Source: an uncultured Alphaproteobacteria bacterium
Lineage (GTDB): Bacteria > Pseudomonadota > Alphaproteobacteria > UBA3830
Length of the DNA stretch: 17,051 nt
Reading direction: 5' to 3'
Assembly (NCBI GenBank): GCA_905233775.1
Contig: CAJOEB010000004.1
Coordinates: 1-17,051 of the forward strand
The translations under genes were made by a program, and so were the position numbers. Shown piece after piece: positions 1 to 8,729 of this stretch; within the stretch, counting starts at the first letter, position 1, and every line of letters starts with the position of its first letter. A model generated the notes under the pieces. The model worked only from the letters and a program-made list of their open reading frames with translations, was not told where the DNA came from and did no database searches.

Positions 1-1910
1 CTTACAACTCTTTTTTTCGGTTTTTCTGTAATTAATTCAGCATCTTTACTACTCGGCATTTTTGTTTTTTTCGATAATTCAGGCGGTTTTTTCTTTTGAT
101 GCTTTTTTATTTTTTCTCCTCCGATAATTTTCCTTATTTCTTCTCCGGTTAGTGTCTCGTGTTCTAGTAATCCATGAGCAAGAAGTTCTAACGCATTAAG
201 ATTATTCTTCAAAATATTTTCAGCACGAGCATATGTTCGATCAACAATTGCTCGAATTTCCTCATCTATAATTTTTGCTGTTTCTGCTGAAATGTTTTCG
301 CTTGAAATTGTTGAATGTCCTAAAAATACTTCACGAGGACTATCATCTGCATAGGATAGAAATCCAAGTTTCTCACTCATGCCCCATTCAACAACCATCA
401 TTTTTGCAATTCTGGTTGCCTGACTTATATCAGAGGATGCTCCTGTCGTGACTTTATCATGTCCGAAGATCATTTCTTCAGCAATCCTTCCTCCTGCGGC
501 AACTGACAAATCCGCTTCCAATTTTACACGAGAAACGGACAGACGATCGTTTGTTGGCAAACGCATAACCATACCGAGTGCACTGCCTCTCGGAATAATA
601 GTAGCTTTATGAATAGGATCTGAATCAGGAAGATTTATAGCGACAATCGCATGACCCGCTTCATGATACGCCGTTAATTTTTTCTCTTCTTCGGACATTA
701 CCATAGATCGGCGCTCAGATCCCATCATGACCTTGTCTTTCGCTTCTTCGAGATCGTCCATGCTTACTACTCGTTTATCACGACGTGCTGCAAGCAATGC
801 AGCTTCATTGACCAGGTTTGCTAAATCTGCTCCGGAAAATCCCGGCGTGCCACGAGCCAATACAGATGGATCTACGTCTTCTGATAACGGTACTTTTGCT
901 AAATGAACTCGTAATATTTTTTCGCGACCGTTTAAATCCGGAGAAGGAACGACAACTTGCCGATCAAATCTTCCCGGACGTAATAATGCAGGATCCAAAA
1001 CATCAGGTCGGTTTGTTGCGGCAATAATTATGACGCCGTTGTTTTCTTCAAAACCGTCCATTTCGACCAAAAGTTGGTTTAGTGTTTGTTCGCGCTCGTC
1101 GTTTCCGCCTCCCAAACCAAAACCTCTATGACGTCCGACTGCATCAATTTCATCTATGAATATAATACACGGAGCGCTTTTCTTTCCTTGATCAAACATA
1201 TCACGAACTCGACTGGCGCCAACACCGACAAACATTTCAACGAATTCGGAACCGGAAATACTGAAAAAAGGAACATCAGCTTCTCCGGCGATTGCACGCG
1301 CAAGAAGAGTTTTACCGGTTCCCGGAGGTCCGACGAGTAATACACCTCTGGGGATTTTCCCACCCAATCGACTAAACTTCGCCGGATCTTTTAGAAAATC
1401 CACGATTTCTTCAAGTTCTGCTTTTGCTTCATCTACACCTGCAACATCACTGAAAGTAACTTTTTGTGTTTTTTCATTGAGTAATTTAGCTTTTGATTTT
1501 CCGAAACCAAGCGCTTTATTTCCTCCTGCTTGCAACTGTCGCATAAAGAAAAACCAAATACCCATAAGAAGTAATAAAGGAAGTACACTACTGAAAAATA
1601 TATGGAGTAGAGCAGAATGTTCTTCGTTAGGTCCGGCAATTATCTTTACATTTTTTGAGATTAATCGGTTTATTAAACCAGTGTCTCCCGGATTGTATGT
1701 AGAAAATAACTTTCCGTCAGAGGTTACACCATCAATTGACAGTCCTCTTATTGCGACATTTACGACTTTTCCATTTTCTACGTCACTAATAAAATCGGAG
1801 TAGGGAAGATTATTTATTCCATCTTTTATATTACTGAAAGAATTAACCAATAAATAAAAGAAACAAACTATTGCAATCCAAATAACGGCATTTTTTTGAT
1901 TTTTGCTCAC
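1..1910 (-). CDS. ftsH: ATP-dependent zinc metalloprotease FtsH, C-terminus cut by window edge
   Basis: Membrane-anchored AAA+ protease that extracts and degrades misfolded or regulatory membrane and cytosolic proteins. I read 636 codons, running off the left edge; FtsH is usually 610-650 residues, so little is missing. Visible in order: a membrane segment at about residues 6-24, a periplasmic domain, a second membrane segment at about 100-120, Walker A GPPGTGKT at 194-201, a Walker B stretch ending FIDEIDA, the second region of homology with RPGRFDR, and the zinc-binding HEAGH at 416-420. The C-terminal tail is rich in Lys and Pro. The start is GTG at 1910, with a GAGG ribosome site six bases upstream (minus strand, 1917-1920); no better ATG precedes the first membrane segment. 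It is the last gene of the minus-strand run, 65 nt after tilS, in the usual alphaproteobacterial tilS-ftsH order. Confidence 0.97.
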   Translation of the reverse strand, partial: MSKNQKNAVIWIAIVCFFYLLVNSFSNIKDGINNLPYSDFISDVENGKVVNVAIRGLSIDGVTSDGKLFSTYNPGDTGLINRLISKNVKIIAGPNEEHSALLHIFFSSVLPLLLLMGIWFFFMRQLQAGGNKALGFGKSKAKLLNEKTQKVTFSDVAGVDEAKAELEEIVDFLKDPAKFSRLGGKIPRGVLLVGPPGTGKTLLARAIAGEADVPFFSISGSEFVEMFVGVGASRVRDMFDQGKKSAPCIIFIDEIDAVGRHRGFGLGGGNDEREQTLNQLLVEMDGFEENNGVIIIAATNRPDVLDPALLRPGRFDRQVVVPSPDLNGREKILRVHLAKVPLSEDVDPSVLARGTPGFSGADLANLVNEAALLAARRDKRVVSMDDLEEAKDKVMMGSERRSMVMSEEEKKLTAYHEAGHAIVAINLPDSDPIHKATIIPRGSALGMVMRLPTNDRLSVSRVKLEADLSVAAGGRIAEEMIFGHDKVTTGASSDISQATRIAKMMVVEWGMSEKLGFLSYADDSPREVFLGHSTISSENISAETAKIIDEEIRAIVDRTYARAENILKNNLNALELLAHGLLEHETLTGEEIRKIIGGEKIKKHQKKKPPELSKKTKMPSSKDAELITEKPKKRVV

Positions 1911-1975
1911 TATATACCTCTGTACCTCTAAAACTATTTCAAATGAAAATACTACTTCAAAAAATCTTAATTAAA

Positions 1976-3352
1976 TTATAAGAATACATCAAACAAATTT
2001 ACCTTAGGTATGAATTCACATTTTATAGAAACATTATTTTTTAGTCGAACTTTTTCTGTTTCAAATGTTCTATACTCATAAAATACTCTATTATCCCCGT
2101 ATATAAAAACAGGTTCTGTATTATTATTCATGCATAAGCACGGTAAACTATATAATGCTTCATGCGGAATATCAGGGTTATTTTCAAAATTATCTCCAAA
2201 TATTATTCCCAGTTTCTTACGTGATAATATCATATATTTCATTAATTCATCGTGAAATTCATAATCATTTACAGAAATTAGAAATCGATTATCAAAAATA
2301 TAAGAACCATTGCTGTTTACCGTTATTGTTTCGTCTAAGTTCCTATTTTCGCGAAAGATTGCTATATATATTTTATTAGCTTTTATAAAACATCGTCCGA
2401 TAGTATTTATTTTTTTCCCGAATATTTTTTGCAGAATATCGTTATCTATTTTTGAAGCGTATTTTTTCCCACCGATATTCCAAATTGTTCTTTTTAAAAT
2501 TTCTATTTGTATATCGTTTTTTTCTGCTAGAAATTTTTTTGTATTGAACATTGTATATCCGAATTTAGTTTGTATCGGATTTAAATTTTCTTTTAAAAAA
2601 TGCACACTTTGGTGTTCAATCTCTCTTCTTTGTTTTCCAAATAATTTTATTTTTGCGGTTTTCTGTAATAATTTTTCTTTATCTGTTAATTCTATATTTT
2701 TTCGATGAAATACGCGTTTAAAATTCACATCTTCATTCATAGGATCATTTTTCCATGAAACTTTTTCATTTATAAGGAAATCTTGCAAATGTTTTCTGGT
2801 GAAATTCATTATTGGTCGGATTAATTTTACGTCTTTTGATATGGATCTGATTTTGCTGATTCCCGCTAATCCAAATTCTGAGCTTTTAGCTTCTTTTCTC
2901 ATTTCAAATGTTTCAAGTTGATCGTTCCAAGTATGTCCTGTAGCGACAACTTCAATTGATTTTTGTGAACAAAATTTGCTTATTAAATTATAACGAGCAT
3001 CACGAGCAAGGTTTTCTATTTTTCCTGAGTTAATTTTTTCGTAATTTCTGATCCATTCGAGTGTTACGTGTTCGATATTATTTTTTTTGCAGAAGTTTTT
3101 TACGAATAAAGCTTCATCTGCCGATTCTTTACGTAATTTATGATCAATTGTTATGCAAATTAACGATATTCCTGTTCGTTCTGACCAATATTTCATCAAA
3201 ATAAGCAAAGACATACTATCTGATCCACCTGAGACCGCAACCGCTATATTTCTCGGTATTTTTGATAGATGTTTAATAATAAAGTCAATTTCTTCATGAA
3301 ATAAATTAATCGTCGTTTCTTTATTAAAAAAATCCCAAGCGATATCTGTCAT
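1976..3352 (-). CDS. tilS: tRNA(Ile)-lysidine synthetase TilS
   Basis: Converts C34 of the CAU-anticodon tRNA-Ile to lysidine, using ATP and lysine, so that it reads AUA; essential in most bacteria. The 458-residue protein has the N-type ATP pyrophosphatase P-loop SGGSDS at 41-46, then IDHKLRKES, the NLARDARY stretch, and a WKNDPMNED motif matching the family's NDPSN region. The ATG lies inside the cpoB stop codon (ATGA overlap at 3349-3352), which implies translational coupling and explains the lack of a clear ribosome site. The motif usually written HHxDDQAET or HTxDDQAET reads HTWNDQLET here, and the following loop, usually Arg/Gly-rich (RGSG), reads KEAKSSE. The protein is therefore a divergent member. 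The family call rests on motifs plus the tilS-ftsH order. Confidence 0.93.
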   Translation of the reverse strand: MTDIAWDFFNKETTINLFHEEIDFIIKHLSKIPRNIAVAVSGGSDSMSLLILMKYWSERTGISLICITIDHKLRKESADEALFVKNFCKKNNIEHVTLEWIRNYEKINSGKIENLARDARYNLISKFCSQKSIEVVATGHTWNDQLETFEMRKEAKSSEFGLAGISKIRSISKDVKLIRPIMNFTRKHLQDFLINEKVSWKNDPMNEDVNFKRVFHRKNIELTDKEKLLQKTAKIKLFGKQRREIEHQSVHFLKENLNPIQTKFGYTMFNTKKFLAEKNDIQIEILKRTIWNIGGKKYASKIDNDILQKIFGKKINTIGRCFIKANKIYIAIFRENRNLDETITVNSNGSYIFDNRFLISVNDYEFHDELMKYMILSRKKLGIIFGDNFENNPDIPHEALYSLPCLCMNNNTEPVFIYGDNRVFYEYRTFETEKVRLKNNVSIKCEFIPKVNLFDVFL

Positions 3353-3852
3353 TTTTTATTATCTGAACGAATTACTTTTTCATTTAGACGTTTCAATGCT
3401 ATTTCTGCATCTTTTGCAAAAGTCGATTTCGGATAATCTGCTTTTAATTTTTCGTATGAAATTTTTGCTTTCTTTTTATTTTCTTCTTTACTGCTATTAT
3501 CCGGCATGTTTTCAAAACATACTGCGAGCTTATACAAAGCTTCTGCTGCTTTTTCTCCGTTTTTTCCTCTTACTTCTTTATATTTTTTTACAAAGAATTT
3601 TGAAGCTTCCTCATATTCTCCTTTTTTTAATAAAATATCGCCGATATCACCTTCTTGAAGTAACTCGGCCAATTTTACTTTTAACTCTGCAACTTCCCTT
3701 TTTAATTCTTCAATTTCGCCCGTATTATTTCGAACAGTTTCTTCTAAGGTCGAAAAATCACTAGTAGCGTAAGTACTGTAGGAACAACAAGCACAACAAA
3801 AAGACAATAATAAAATTCTTATACTTATACTATTCATAAAAAGACTATTCAT
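3349..3852 (-). CDS. cpoB: Short CpoB/YbgF-type periplasmic protein (coiled coil + TPR)
   Basis: CpoB (YbgF) is a periplasmic partner of the Tol-Pal system that coordinates outer-membrane constriction with peptidoglycan synthesis. With the start at 3852 the protein has 167 residues, well below the usual 250 or so. It shows an export signal (hydrophobic stretch at about 11-25, small residues to about 29), a heptad coiled coil at about 34-64, and one to two TPR-like repeats covering the C-terminal half (GEYEEASKFF, then YEKLKADYPKSTFAKDAEIAL, the last repeat typical of CpoB). An upstream ATG at 3888 would add 12 residues overlapping folD and has no ribosome site. The ATG at 3852 has GGAGG five bases upstream. 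The gene overlaps tilS by 4 nt. Pal and the tol genes normally beside it are absent. The assignment rests on architecture and gene order. Confidence 0.8.
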   Translation of the reverse strand: MNSLFMNSISIRILLLSFCCACCSYSTYATSDFSTLEETVRNNTGEIEELKREVAELKVKLAELLQEGDIGDILLKKGEYEEASKFFVKKYKEVRGKNGEKAAEALYKLAVCFENMPDNSSKEENKKKAKISYEKLKADYPKSTFAKDAEIALKRLNEKVIRSDNKK

Positions 3853-3857
3853 AAAAA

Positions 3858-3862
3858 CCTCC
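3858..3862 (-). promoter_or_regulatory. Ribosome binding site that fixes the cpoB start
   Basis: A perfect GGAGG on the minus strand, five bases before the ATG at 3852. It selects this start over the in-frame ATG at 3888 (which would overlap folD) and over the ATG at 3837, neither of which has a comparable site. The ATG is followed by a repeated ATGAATAGT, giving the odd N-terminus MNSLFMNS. Confidence 0.75.
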
Positions 3863-3875
3863 GAGAGAAACAATT

Positions 3876-4730
3876 TTAATAACAGCATGCAAGCTTAAGT
3901 GTATTGTACATAAGGTAGGCAACAGTCATGGGACCAACACCGTTTGGTACAGGGGTAATTGCTCCAGCAATTTCACTTACTTCATCGAAATCTACATCGC
4001 CAACAATTTTCTTTGTTCCGTCAGGAGCGGTTATTCTGCTGACTCCGACATCAATAACAGTAGCGCCTGGTTTTACAAAATCTCTTCCGACAAACTTTGG
4101 CTGACCTGTTGCACTCACTAAAATATCAGCAGTTCTACAGACTTCCGGAAGATTTCGGGAATAAGAATGCAAAGCCGTAACGGTACAATTTGCATTTAGT
4201 AATAATAAGGTTGTAGGACGTCCGACAATGGATGATCTTCCGATAACAACTGCATGAAGTCCCGCAACTTTTTCATGAATAGAACGAATAAGATGCAAAA
4301 CTCCGAGCGGTGTACAAGGGACAACTCCGGGTTCTCCTGAAAACAGACGCCCTTGATTGATTGAGGTAAGTCCATCAACGTCTTTATCCGGAGATATCAG
4401 GTTTACCAACTCGCGAAATCTAAGTCCTTCCATTAACGGCGATTGTAAAAGGATTGCATGAACATTATTATCTGCATTTAGTTTTTCAATCAATTCGGCG
4501 ATATCTGCTTCTTTTGTTCCCGCAGTAAATTTGTATGTATCCGATTTTATTCCTACGGATTCGGCAAGTGTTTCTTTTTTTTCTACATATATTTCACTTG
4601 CGGGATCATTGCTTGCATTTATCAAAGCTATACGAGGGAAAACTCCGCGTACTTTTAGTTCATCTACTCGTTCTCTTACGGAATTACAAAATTCAGCTGC
4701 AATTTTTTTCCCGTTAATTATTTTTGCCAT
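3876..4730 (-). CDS. folD: Bifunctional methylenetetrahydrofolate dehydrogenase/cyclohydrolase FolD
   Basis: Interconverts 5,10-methylene-, methenyl- and 10-formyl-tetrahydrofolate in the cytosol, supplying formyl groups for purines and initiator tRNA. The 284-residue length is standard. Visible: DPASEIYVEKKE with the family's catalytic Tyr48 and Lys52, Gln96 in LLQSP, PDKDVDG with Asp119, the NADP-binding GRSSIVGRP at 164-172, and the C-terminal signature at 262-269. That signature reads PNGVGPMT where the family has PGGVGPMT, so one invariant-looking Gly is Asn263; the QLPLP loop is also altered to QSPLM. The start at 4730 has a strong AGGAGGA ribosome site. yggT ends 17 nt upstream and cpoB begins 23 nt downstream, so all are probably one transcript. 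Confidence 0.96.
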   Translation of the reverse strand: MAKIINGKKIAAEFCNSVRERVDELKVRGVFPRIALINASNDPASEIYVEKKETLAESVGIKSDTYKFTAGTKEADIAELIEKLNADNNVHAILLQSPLMEGLRFRELVNLISPDKDVDGLTSINQGRLFSGEPGVVPCTPLGVLHLIRSIHEKVAGLHAVVIGRSSIVGRPTTLLLLNANCTVTALHSYSRNLPEVCRTADILVSATGQPKFVGRDFVKPGATVIDVGVSRITAPDGTKKIVGDVDFDEVSEIAGAITPVPNGVGPMTVAYLMYNTLKLACCY

Positions 4731-4747
4731 TTTTCCTCCTGTTTGAT

Positions 4748-5050
4748 TTATGCAAACCTTAATAAAATTCGTGTTACAATATGCTCAATGAATGTGAGTA
4801 ATATCAGTAAGACGACAGGGGAAAAATCAAGTCCTTCAATAGTTAAAGATAACTTAGCTCTGATCGGGTTAAGCATTGCATTTGAAATTTTTGATACAAT
4901 TTCGACAACAGAATAGACAAATCTATTGTTGATATTCAATATTCCCAAAGCTGTAAGCCAACTTAATATTACATCAGTAACTATTACAATTACGGCAATG
5001 CCTATGAGAGATTTTACTAACAATAATAAAGGTACTATAATTATATCCAT
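4748..5050 (-). CDS. yggT: YggT family small membrane protein
   Basis: A 100-residue integral membrane protein of the YggT family, related to plant CCB3; its bacterial function is poorly defined, with proposed links to osmotic stress and membrane or division-site organisation. Two hydrophobic segments are visible, at about 5-35 and 75-95. Between them is the family pattern: ILSWL in the first segment, NNRFVY at about 41-46, then LNPIRAKL and GLDFSPVVLLILL. AAGGAG lies six bases before the ATG. It sits between xseB (43 nt) and folD (17 nt) in the same run. The family call is firm; the role is not established. Confidence 0.9.
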   Translation of the reverse strand: MDIIIVPLLLLVKSLIGIAVIVIVTDVILSWLTALGILNINNRFVYSVVEIVSKISNAMLNPIRAKLSLTIEGLDFSPVVLLILLTFIEHIVTRILLRFA

Positions 5051-5093
5051 AACGAACTCCTTTCAGAAAAAACTATCACAATATTATAAAATA

Positions 5094-5336
5094 TTACAGA
5101 TCAATTTCACTTACGCTAATTCCACCGGTGTCTTTATCAACAGAAATTTTATTTATTCGCAATTGAGTTGATTCTAAAATTTGATCGCAGTGCTTTTTTA
5201 GCATAGTTCCGCGTTCATATAAATCAACAGATTCTTTTAGAGTTGATTTTCCATCTTCCAATATTTTTACGATGTTTTCTAATTCCTCTAATGCCTCTTC
5301 GAATTCCATTTTATCGATATTTTTTTTCTCTGTCAT
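5094..5336 (-). CDS. xseB: Exodeoxyribonuclease VII small subunit XseB
   Basis: The small subunit that assembles in several copies on XseA to form exonuclease VII, which degrades single-stranded DNA. At 80 residues it has the expected size. The family core FEEALEELENIVKILEDGKSTLKESVDLYERGTML is visible in parts as FEEALEELE (12-20), the LEDG turn, then LYERG at about 44-48, all predicted alpha-helical. A GGAG lies about ten bases before the ATG. It is the first gene of the minus-strand run and is divergent from the CCA-transferase gene. The large subunit gene xseA is not in the window, so the complex must be completed from elsewhere. Confidence 0.93.
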   Translation of the reverse strand: MTEKKNIDKMEFEEALEELENIVKILEDGKSTLKESVDLYERGTMLKKHCDQILESTQLRINKISVDKDTGGISVSEIDL

Positions 5337-5366
5337 TCGTTTTAGCTCCGCTTATAATCTTATAAT

Positions 5367-5396
5367 ATTATAATAATACTGTAATATAGAATACAA
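5367..5396 (-). promoter_or_regulatory. Possible promoter of the xseB-ftsH run
   Basis: On the minus strand a TTGTAT box (5391-5396) is followed 18 nt later by a perfect TATAAT (5367-5372), leaving about 30 nt to the xseB ATG. The region is so AT-rich that TATAAT-like words are frequent (another sits at 5353-5358 on the plus strand), so the spacing and position are the main support. The plus-strand promoter of the CCA-transferase gene must lie in the same 79 bp but cannot be picked out. Confidence 0.35.
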
Positions 5397-5415
5397 AAAC
5401 ATTGAGCTTTTTAAC

Positions 5416-6639
5416 ATGGGGTATCAGGAAAAAATATCCGATTTATTAACCGAAGACGTTATTTTTATTCTCAATAAGATAGAGAACGCAGGATATGAAG
5501 CAAGAATTGTTGGCGGAGCGGTACGTAATCTGTTGATGGGAATTAATATTTCCGATGTTGATATAGCGACTACAGCGTTGCCGAACGAAATTAAGATGAT
5601 TTTTGGTGAAAGTGGGATGAAAGTTGTTCCAAGCGGTATTAATTATGGTACGGTTACTATTATTTATCATGACATTCCATATGAAATAACAACTTTACGT
5701 AGAGATATAAAAAATTTAGGACGAAAGGCTATAGTTGAATTTACAAAATCGTTTGAAGTCGATTCCGAACGTCGAGATTTTACCATGAACGCCATATATA
5801 TGGATAAAAACGGACGTATGTATGATTTTCATGGAGGGATTGACGATATTTATATGAAGAAAGTGAGATTTATTGGTAATCCTTCGACGAGAATATCTGA
5901 AGATTTTCTTAGGATTTTAAGATATTTCAGGTTTGTATCTTATTATGGGAATTTTGAATGTGATGCGGAATATTTAAGTATAATATATAGTGTAAAGGAA
6001 AAAATTCATCTATTATCTTATGAACGGATTCAAAACGAATTATTAAAAATATTTGAACTTAGTGATGCATATAGGATAATTCCGGCAATGCGTCCTGTGT
6101 TAGATGAATTATTTGCGTTAAATCAAAATCCGCTAGAGATTGCGGTGGAATTAGGAATTGATCTTTCTTCGATAGAAAAGTTTTGTTTACTTTTGAAATT
6201 TTCAAGTTTATTTCCAAGTTTAAATGCAAAAGAATTAAATAATCGATATAAATTTCCAAAGCGAATGAAACGATTATTAGCGCTGCATTTTGATATTAAC
6301 ACAAGAAGATATGAGAATACTGCAAAGATTTATTTAAAGAAAATCAGAGAAGAAGATAGATTATTTTTTGTAAATTGGCTTGCAGTAAAGTTATGTATTG
6401 AGAATAAAGTTTCAAAAAAACAAATATTAAAGATTCGCGAAAAACTTTTTAATTTCTGTAATTCCGAATATGTTGATTTTTATTTTCGGGCATCTGATTT
6501 AGTTAATTACAATTTATCGAAAGAAAAAATAAAAGAGGTTATGAAATATACAAAAAGTATTTGGATATCTTCTGAAAAAGATTTATCTGTTAAAAATTGC
6601 AAAAAAATTGCAGAAAATTTTATAGAAGCAGATAAATAG
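5416..6639 (+). CDS. cca: CCA-adding tRNA nucleotidyltransferase (class II, poly(A) polymerase head domain)
   Basis: Adds or repairs the 3' CCA of tRNAs from CTP and ATP. The 407-residue protein starts with the class II nucleotidyltransferase head: VGGAVRNLLMG at 32-42, the catalytic carboxylates of DVD (Asp47 and Asp49), EITTLRRD at 90-97, the RRDFTMNAI motif at 119-127 and ISEDFLRILRYFRF at 160-173, which matches the motif D EDxLR signature. The C-terminal half is helical, Lys-rich and less conserved. Alphaproteobacterial relatives are often labelled PcnB-like; the Asp and EDxLR motifs fit CCA addition rather than mRNA polyadenylation, but the two are hard to separate by eye. The ribosome site is weak (TTGAG about 10 nt upstream). 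Confidence 0.9.
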   Translation: MGYQEKISDLLTEDVIFILNKIENAGYEARIVGGAVRNLLMGINISDVDIATTALPNEIKMIFGESGMKVVPSGINYGTVTIIYHDIPYEITTLRRDIKNLGRKAIVEFTKSFEVDSERRDFTMNAIYMDKNGRMYDFHGGIDDIYMKKVRFIGNPSTRISEDFLRILRYFRFVSYYGNFECDAEYLSIIYSVKEKIHLLSYERIQNELLKIFELSDAYRIIPAMRPVLDELFALNQNPLEIAVELGIDLSSIEKFCLLLKFSSLFPSLNAKELNNRYKFPKRMKRLLALHFDINTRRYENTAKIYLKKIREEDRLFFVNWLAVKLCIENKVSKKQILKIREKLFNFCNSEYVDFYFRASDLVNYNLSKEKIKEVMKYTKSIWISSEKDLSVKNCKKIAENFIEADK

Positions 6640-6663
6640 TATTTGATTTTTAAACTATTTTTT
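6634..6663 (+). terminator. Weak AT-only hairpin at the end of the CCA-transferase gene
   Basis: AAATAGT (6634-6640, containing the stop codon) can pair with ACTATTT (6654-6660) across a 13-nt loop, followed by a short T-run. The stem is AT-rich and the loop long, so it may terminate poorly or be chance in AT-rich DNA. Confidence 0.3.
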
Positions 6664-6710
6664 CGAGTATTCTTTAATTTTTATATCTTTTTTATTTTTT
6701 TTTGCCTTTT

Positions 6711-6740
6711 TTGTTGAAATATTTGTTGTTTTTGTATAAC
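6711..6740 (+). promoter_or_regulatory. Possible tlc promoter
   Basis: TTGTTG (6711-6716), an 18-nt spacer, and TATAAC (6735-6740) lie 36 nt before the tlc ATG, after a T-rich tract. TTGAAA at 6714-6719 is an alternative -35 box with short spacing (15 nt). Position and a good -10 box support it. Confidence 0.4.
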
Positions 6741-6775
6741 ATACAGCCCGTTTCAAATTTTAAGAGGTAATTATT

Positions 6776-8281
6776 ATGGCGGAAGCAAAGAAATCTGAAG
6801 AGCAAGAATTCACTGGATGGAGGTCTGTATTTTGGCCAATTCATTCATTTGAATTGAAGAAATTTCTTCCTATGGCTCTCATGATGATGTGTATATTATT
6901 TACATACAGTATGTTGCGAGGAATGAAAGATTCCTTAGTTGTTACTACGATGGGAGAGGATACAATTCCGACTCTGAAATTGTGGTTTGTCTTGCCTTCA
7001 GCAGTATTGTTTATGCTCGTGTACTCCAAGCTTTCCAGCGTATTTTCAAAAGACCAAGTCTTTTACATGGTTACGTCATTTTTCTTGGTGTATTTTATAG
7101 CATTTGCTACTGTTTTATATCCGTGTCATTCATATTTGCAAGCGGATTTTTCAGGCATTGAGAATGAAGCTTTAAGAAGAGTTATGCGTCCTGTCGGAAA
7201 TTGGGTATTTTCTTCTTTTTATGTTATGGCGGAGCTTTGGGGCAGTGCCATGGTAAGCTTGATGTTCTGGAGATTTGCAAATGATGTAACTTCTTTGAAA
7301 GAATCAAAACGTTTTTATGCAATGTTCGGATTTGTAGCAAACGGTGCTCTTATTATTTCCGGTCTTTTCTTGAAGAATATTAACGGAGGGAATTCCAGTG
7401 GAGATGAGTGGGCTGCCTTGCCTTACCTTATCGCATCTGTTTCTGTTGCTTGCGTAATTATTATCAGTTTGTACTACTGGCTTAATAACAGTGTTTTAAA
7501 AGATCCCCGTTTCTTTAATCCTGATGAGATCAAGAAGCCAAAGAAGAAAGTTAAATTATCTCTTGGAGAAAGTTTGAATTACATTCTTCACTCAAAATAT
7601 CTTGGTTTTATCGTTTTACTGGTCGTGTGTTACGGTATTAGCATAAACTTAGTCGAGGTTATGTGGAAAGGTCAGGCGAAGCTCATGTATCCGACAAAAG
7701 ATGCATTTAACTCATTTATGGGCGGATTGCAAATTTGGACTGGTTTTGCAACGATATTCTTCATGCTTGTTGGTGCAAATGTATTGCGTAGATGTAGTTG
7801 GTTTACGGGAGCAATTGCTACTCCGGCTATAATTTTTATTACCGGATTGATTTTTTTCGGATTTATCATTTTCAAAGAGACTTTGACTCCTTATTTTTCT
7901 TCCAGTGAAGGTCTGACGGTATTGGGTGTTATTGTAGGTGTTGGATTAATTCAAAATGTTTTGAGTAAAGGTGTTAAATATTCTATGTTTGACCCGACTA
8001 AAGAAATGAGTTATATTCCTCTCGATGACGAGTTGAAATCGAAGGGGAAGGCTGCAGTTGATGTTATTGGTGGTCGTGCCGGTAAATCAGGTGGAGCTTT
8101 GATCCAATTTCTTCTGCTTAACGTGATTTTTGTAGGATCATCGTTGGTAGAACTCGCTCCGGTTATTGCCGGAATATTTGTTGTTATTTTGTTGGTGTGG
8201 TTCTATGCTGTTTCGGGACTTAATAAAGAGTTCTTGAAGATTACATCAGAGCAACAACAGAACAGTAATAATAATAAGTAG
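6776..8281 (+). CDS. tlc: ATP/ADP translocase (Tlc, NTT family)
   Basis: An inner-membrane nucleotide antiporter that takes up host ATP in exchange for bacterial ADP, the hallmark of energy-parasitic intracellular bacteria (Rickettsia, Chlamydia, Holosporales) and plastids. The 501-residue length and about twelve hydrophobic segments match the family. Diagnostic stretches: MLRGMKDSLVVT at 46-57 with the charged KDSL after the first membrane segment, AELWGS at 152-157, NLVEVMWKGQ at 291-300, SFMGGLQIWTG at 313-323, KYSMFDPTKEMSYIPLD at 401-417 and GRAGKSGGALIQ at 433-444. GAGG lies eight bases before the ATG, and the gene ends in a strong terminator. Paralogues in related genomes carry other nucleotides or NAD, so the exact substrate is inferred. 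Confidence 0.96.
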   Translation: MAEAKKSEEQEFTGWRSVFWPIHSFELKKFLPMALMMMCILFTYSMLRGMKDSLVVTTMGEDTIPTLKLWFVLPSAVLFMLVYSKLSSVFSKDQVFYMVTSFFLVYFIAFATVLYPCHSYLQADFSGIENEALRRVMRPVGNWVFSSFYVMAELWGSAMVSLMFWRFANDVTSLKESKRFYAMFGFVANGALIISGLFLKNINGGNSSGDEWAALPYLIASVSVACVIIISLYYWLNNSVLKDPRFFNPDEIKKPKKKVKLSLGESLNYILHSKYLGFIVLLVVCYGISINLVEVMWKGQAKLMYPTKDAFNSFMGGLQIWTGFATIFFMLVGANVLRRCSWFTGAIATPAIIFITGLIFFGFIIFKETLTPYFSSSEGLTVLGVIVGVGLIQNVLSKGVKYSMFDPTKEMSYIPLDDELKSKGKAAVDVIGGRAGKSGGALIQFLLLNVIFVGSSLVELAPVIAGIFVVILLVWFYAVSGLNKEFLKITSEQQQNSNNNK

Positions 8282-8314
8282 CATTGTTATTATACTCCTT
8301 TTAATTAATCTATG

Positions 8315-8345
8315 GATCCCGGTACTTGTTATCGGGATCTTTTTT
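8315..8345 (+). terminator. Rho-independent terminator of tlc
   Basis: GATCCCGGTA (8315-8324) pairs with TATCGGGATC (8330-8339) over a 5-nt loop, with one G-U wobble, and is followed at once by six T's (8340-8345). It lies 33 nt after the tlc stop codon. This is the clearest intrinsic terminator in the window. Confidence 0.93.
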
Positions 8346-8415
8346 ATAATCTTTTTGTATAAAAAAAATCATCGGTTGAGTTAATTTGGTTCAAAAAGGT
8401 TTGTTATTTATATAG

Positions 8416-8451
8416 ATAGAAGGGAAATAAGAGAAATATAGAAGGGAAATA
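8416..8451. repeat. 14-bp direct repeat, period 22
   Basis: ATAGAAGGGAAATA occurs perfectly at 8416-8429 and again at 8438-8451, inside a purine-rich tract that continues to about 8462. It may have arisen by replication slippage. Confidence 0.8.
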
Positions 8452-8729
8452 GAAAGGAAAATGTATGGATATAGAACATCAATATTTGATTTTTATATTT
8501 CCGATTATATAAATTATATAAGAAGAACATAATAAGACCCCTGTTAGTTTAAAATTCAACAAGAAAATCTTATGTATCTTTAATCTATTAATTCACGGTG
8601 TTTCCTTTTGACGTTTTATATCTGCTTTTGCTTGTTTAATCAATCTATTTTTTAAGAAAAACAGTTCTTTTATTTATGATTTATGAATAAAATATACATA
8701 AAGATTAGCAATTAGAGCTTTCGCAAAAT

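Noticed and set aside
1086..1340. 84-codon plus-strand frame opposite ftsH
   Set aside because: Lies fully inside the conserved AAA+ coding region of ftsH on the other strand; a shadow.
2310..2708. 132-codon plus-strand frame rich in Phe and Ile opposite tilS
   Set aside because: Composition is what the complement of an AT-rich Lys/Asn/Glu-rich gene gives; no ribosome site or family.
3349..3888. Longer cpoB start at 3888
   Set aside because: It overlaps folD, lacks a ribosome site and puts 12 extra residues before the signal peptide; the ATG at 3852 has GGAGG five bases upstream.
8593..8673. Minus-strand frame of 26 codons ending KADIKRQKETP, resembling the tail of a charged helical protein
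   Set aside because: Preceded by a stop, without start codon or ribosome site, and no family match; too short to call a pseudogene.
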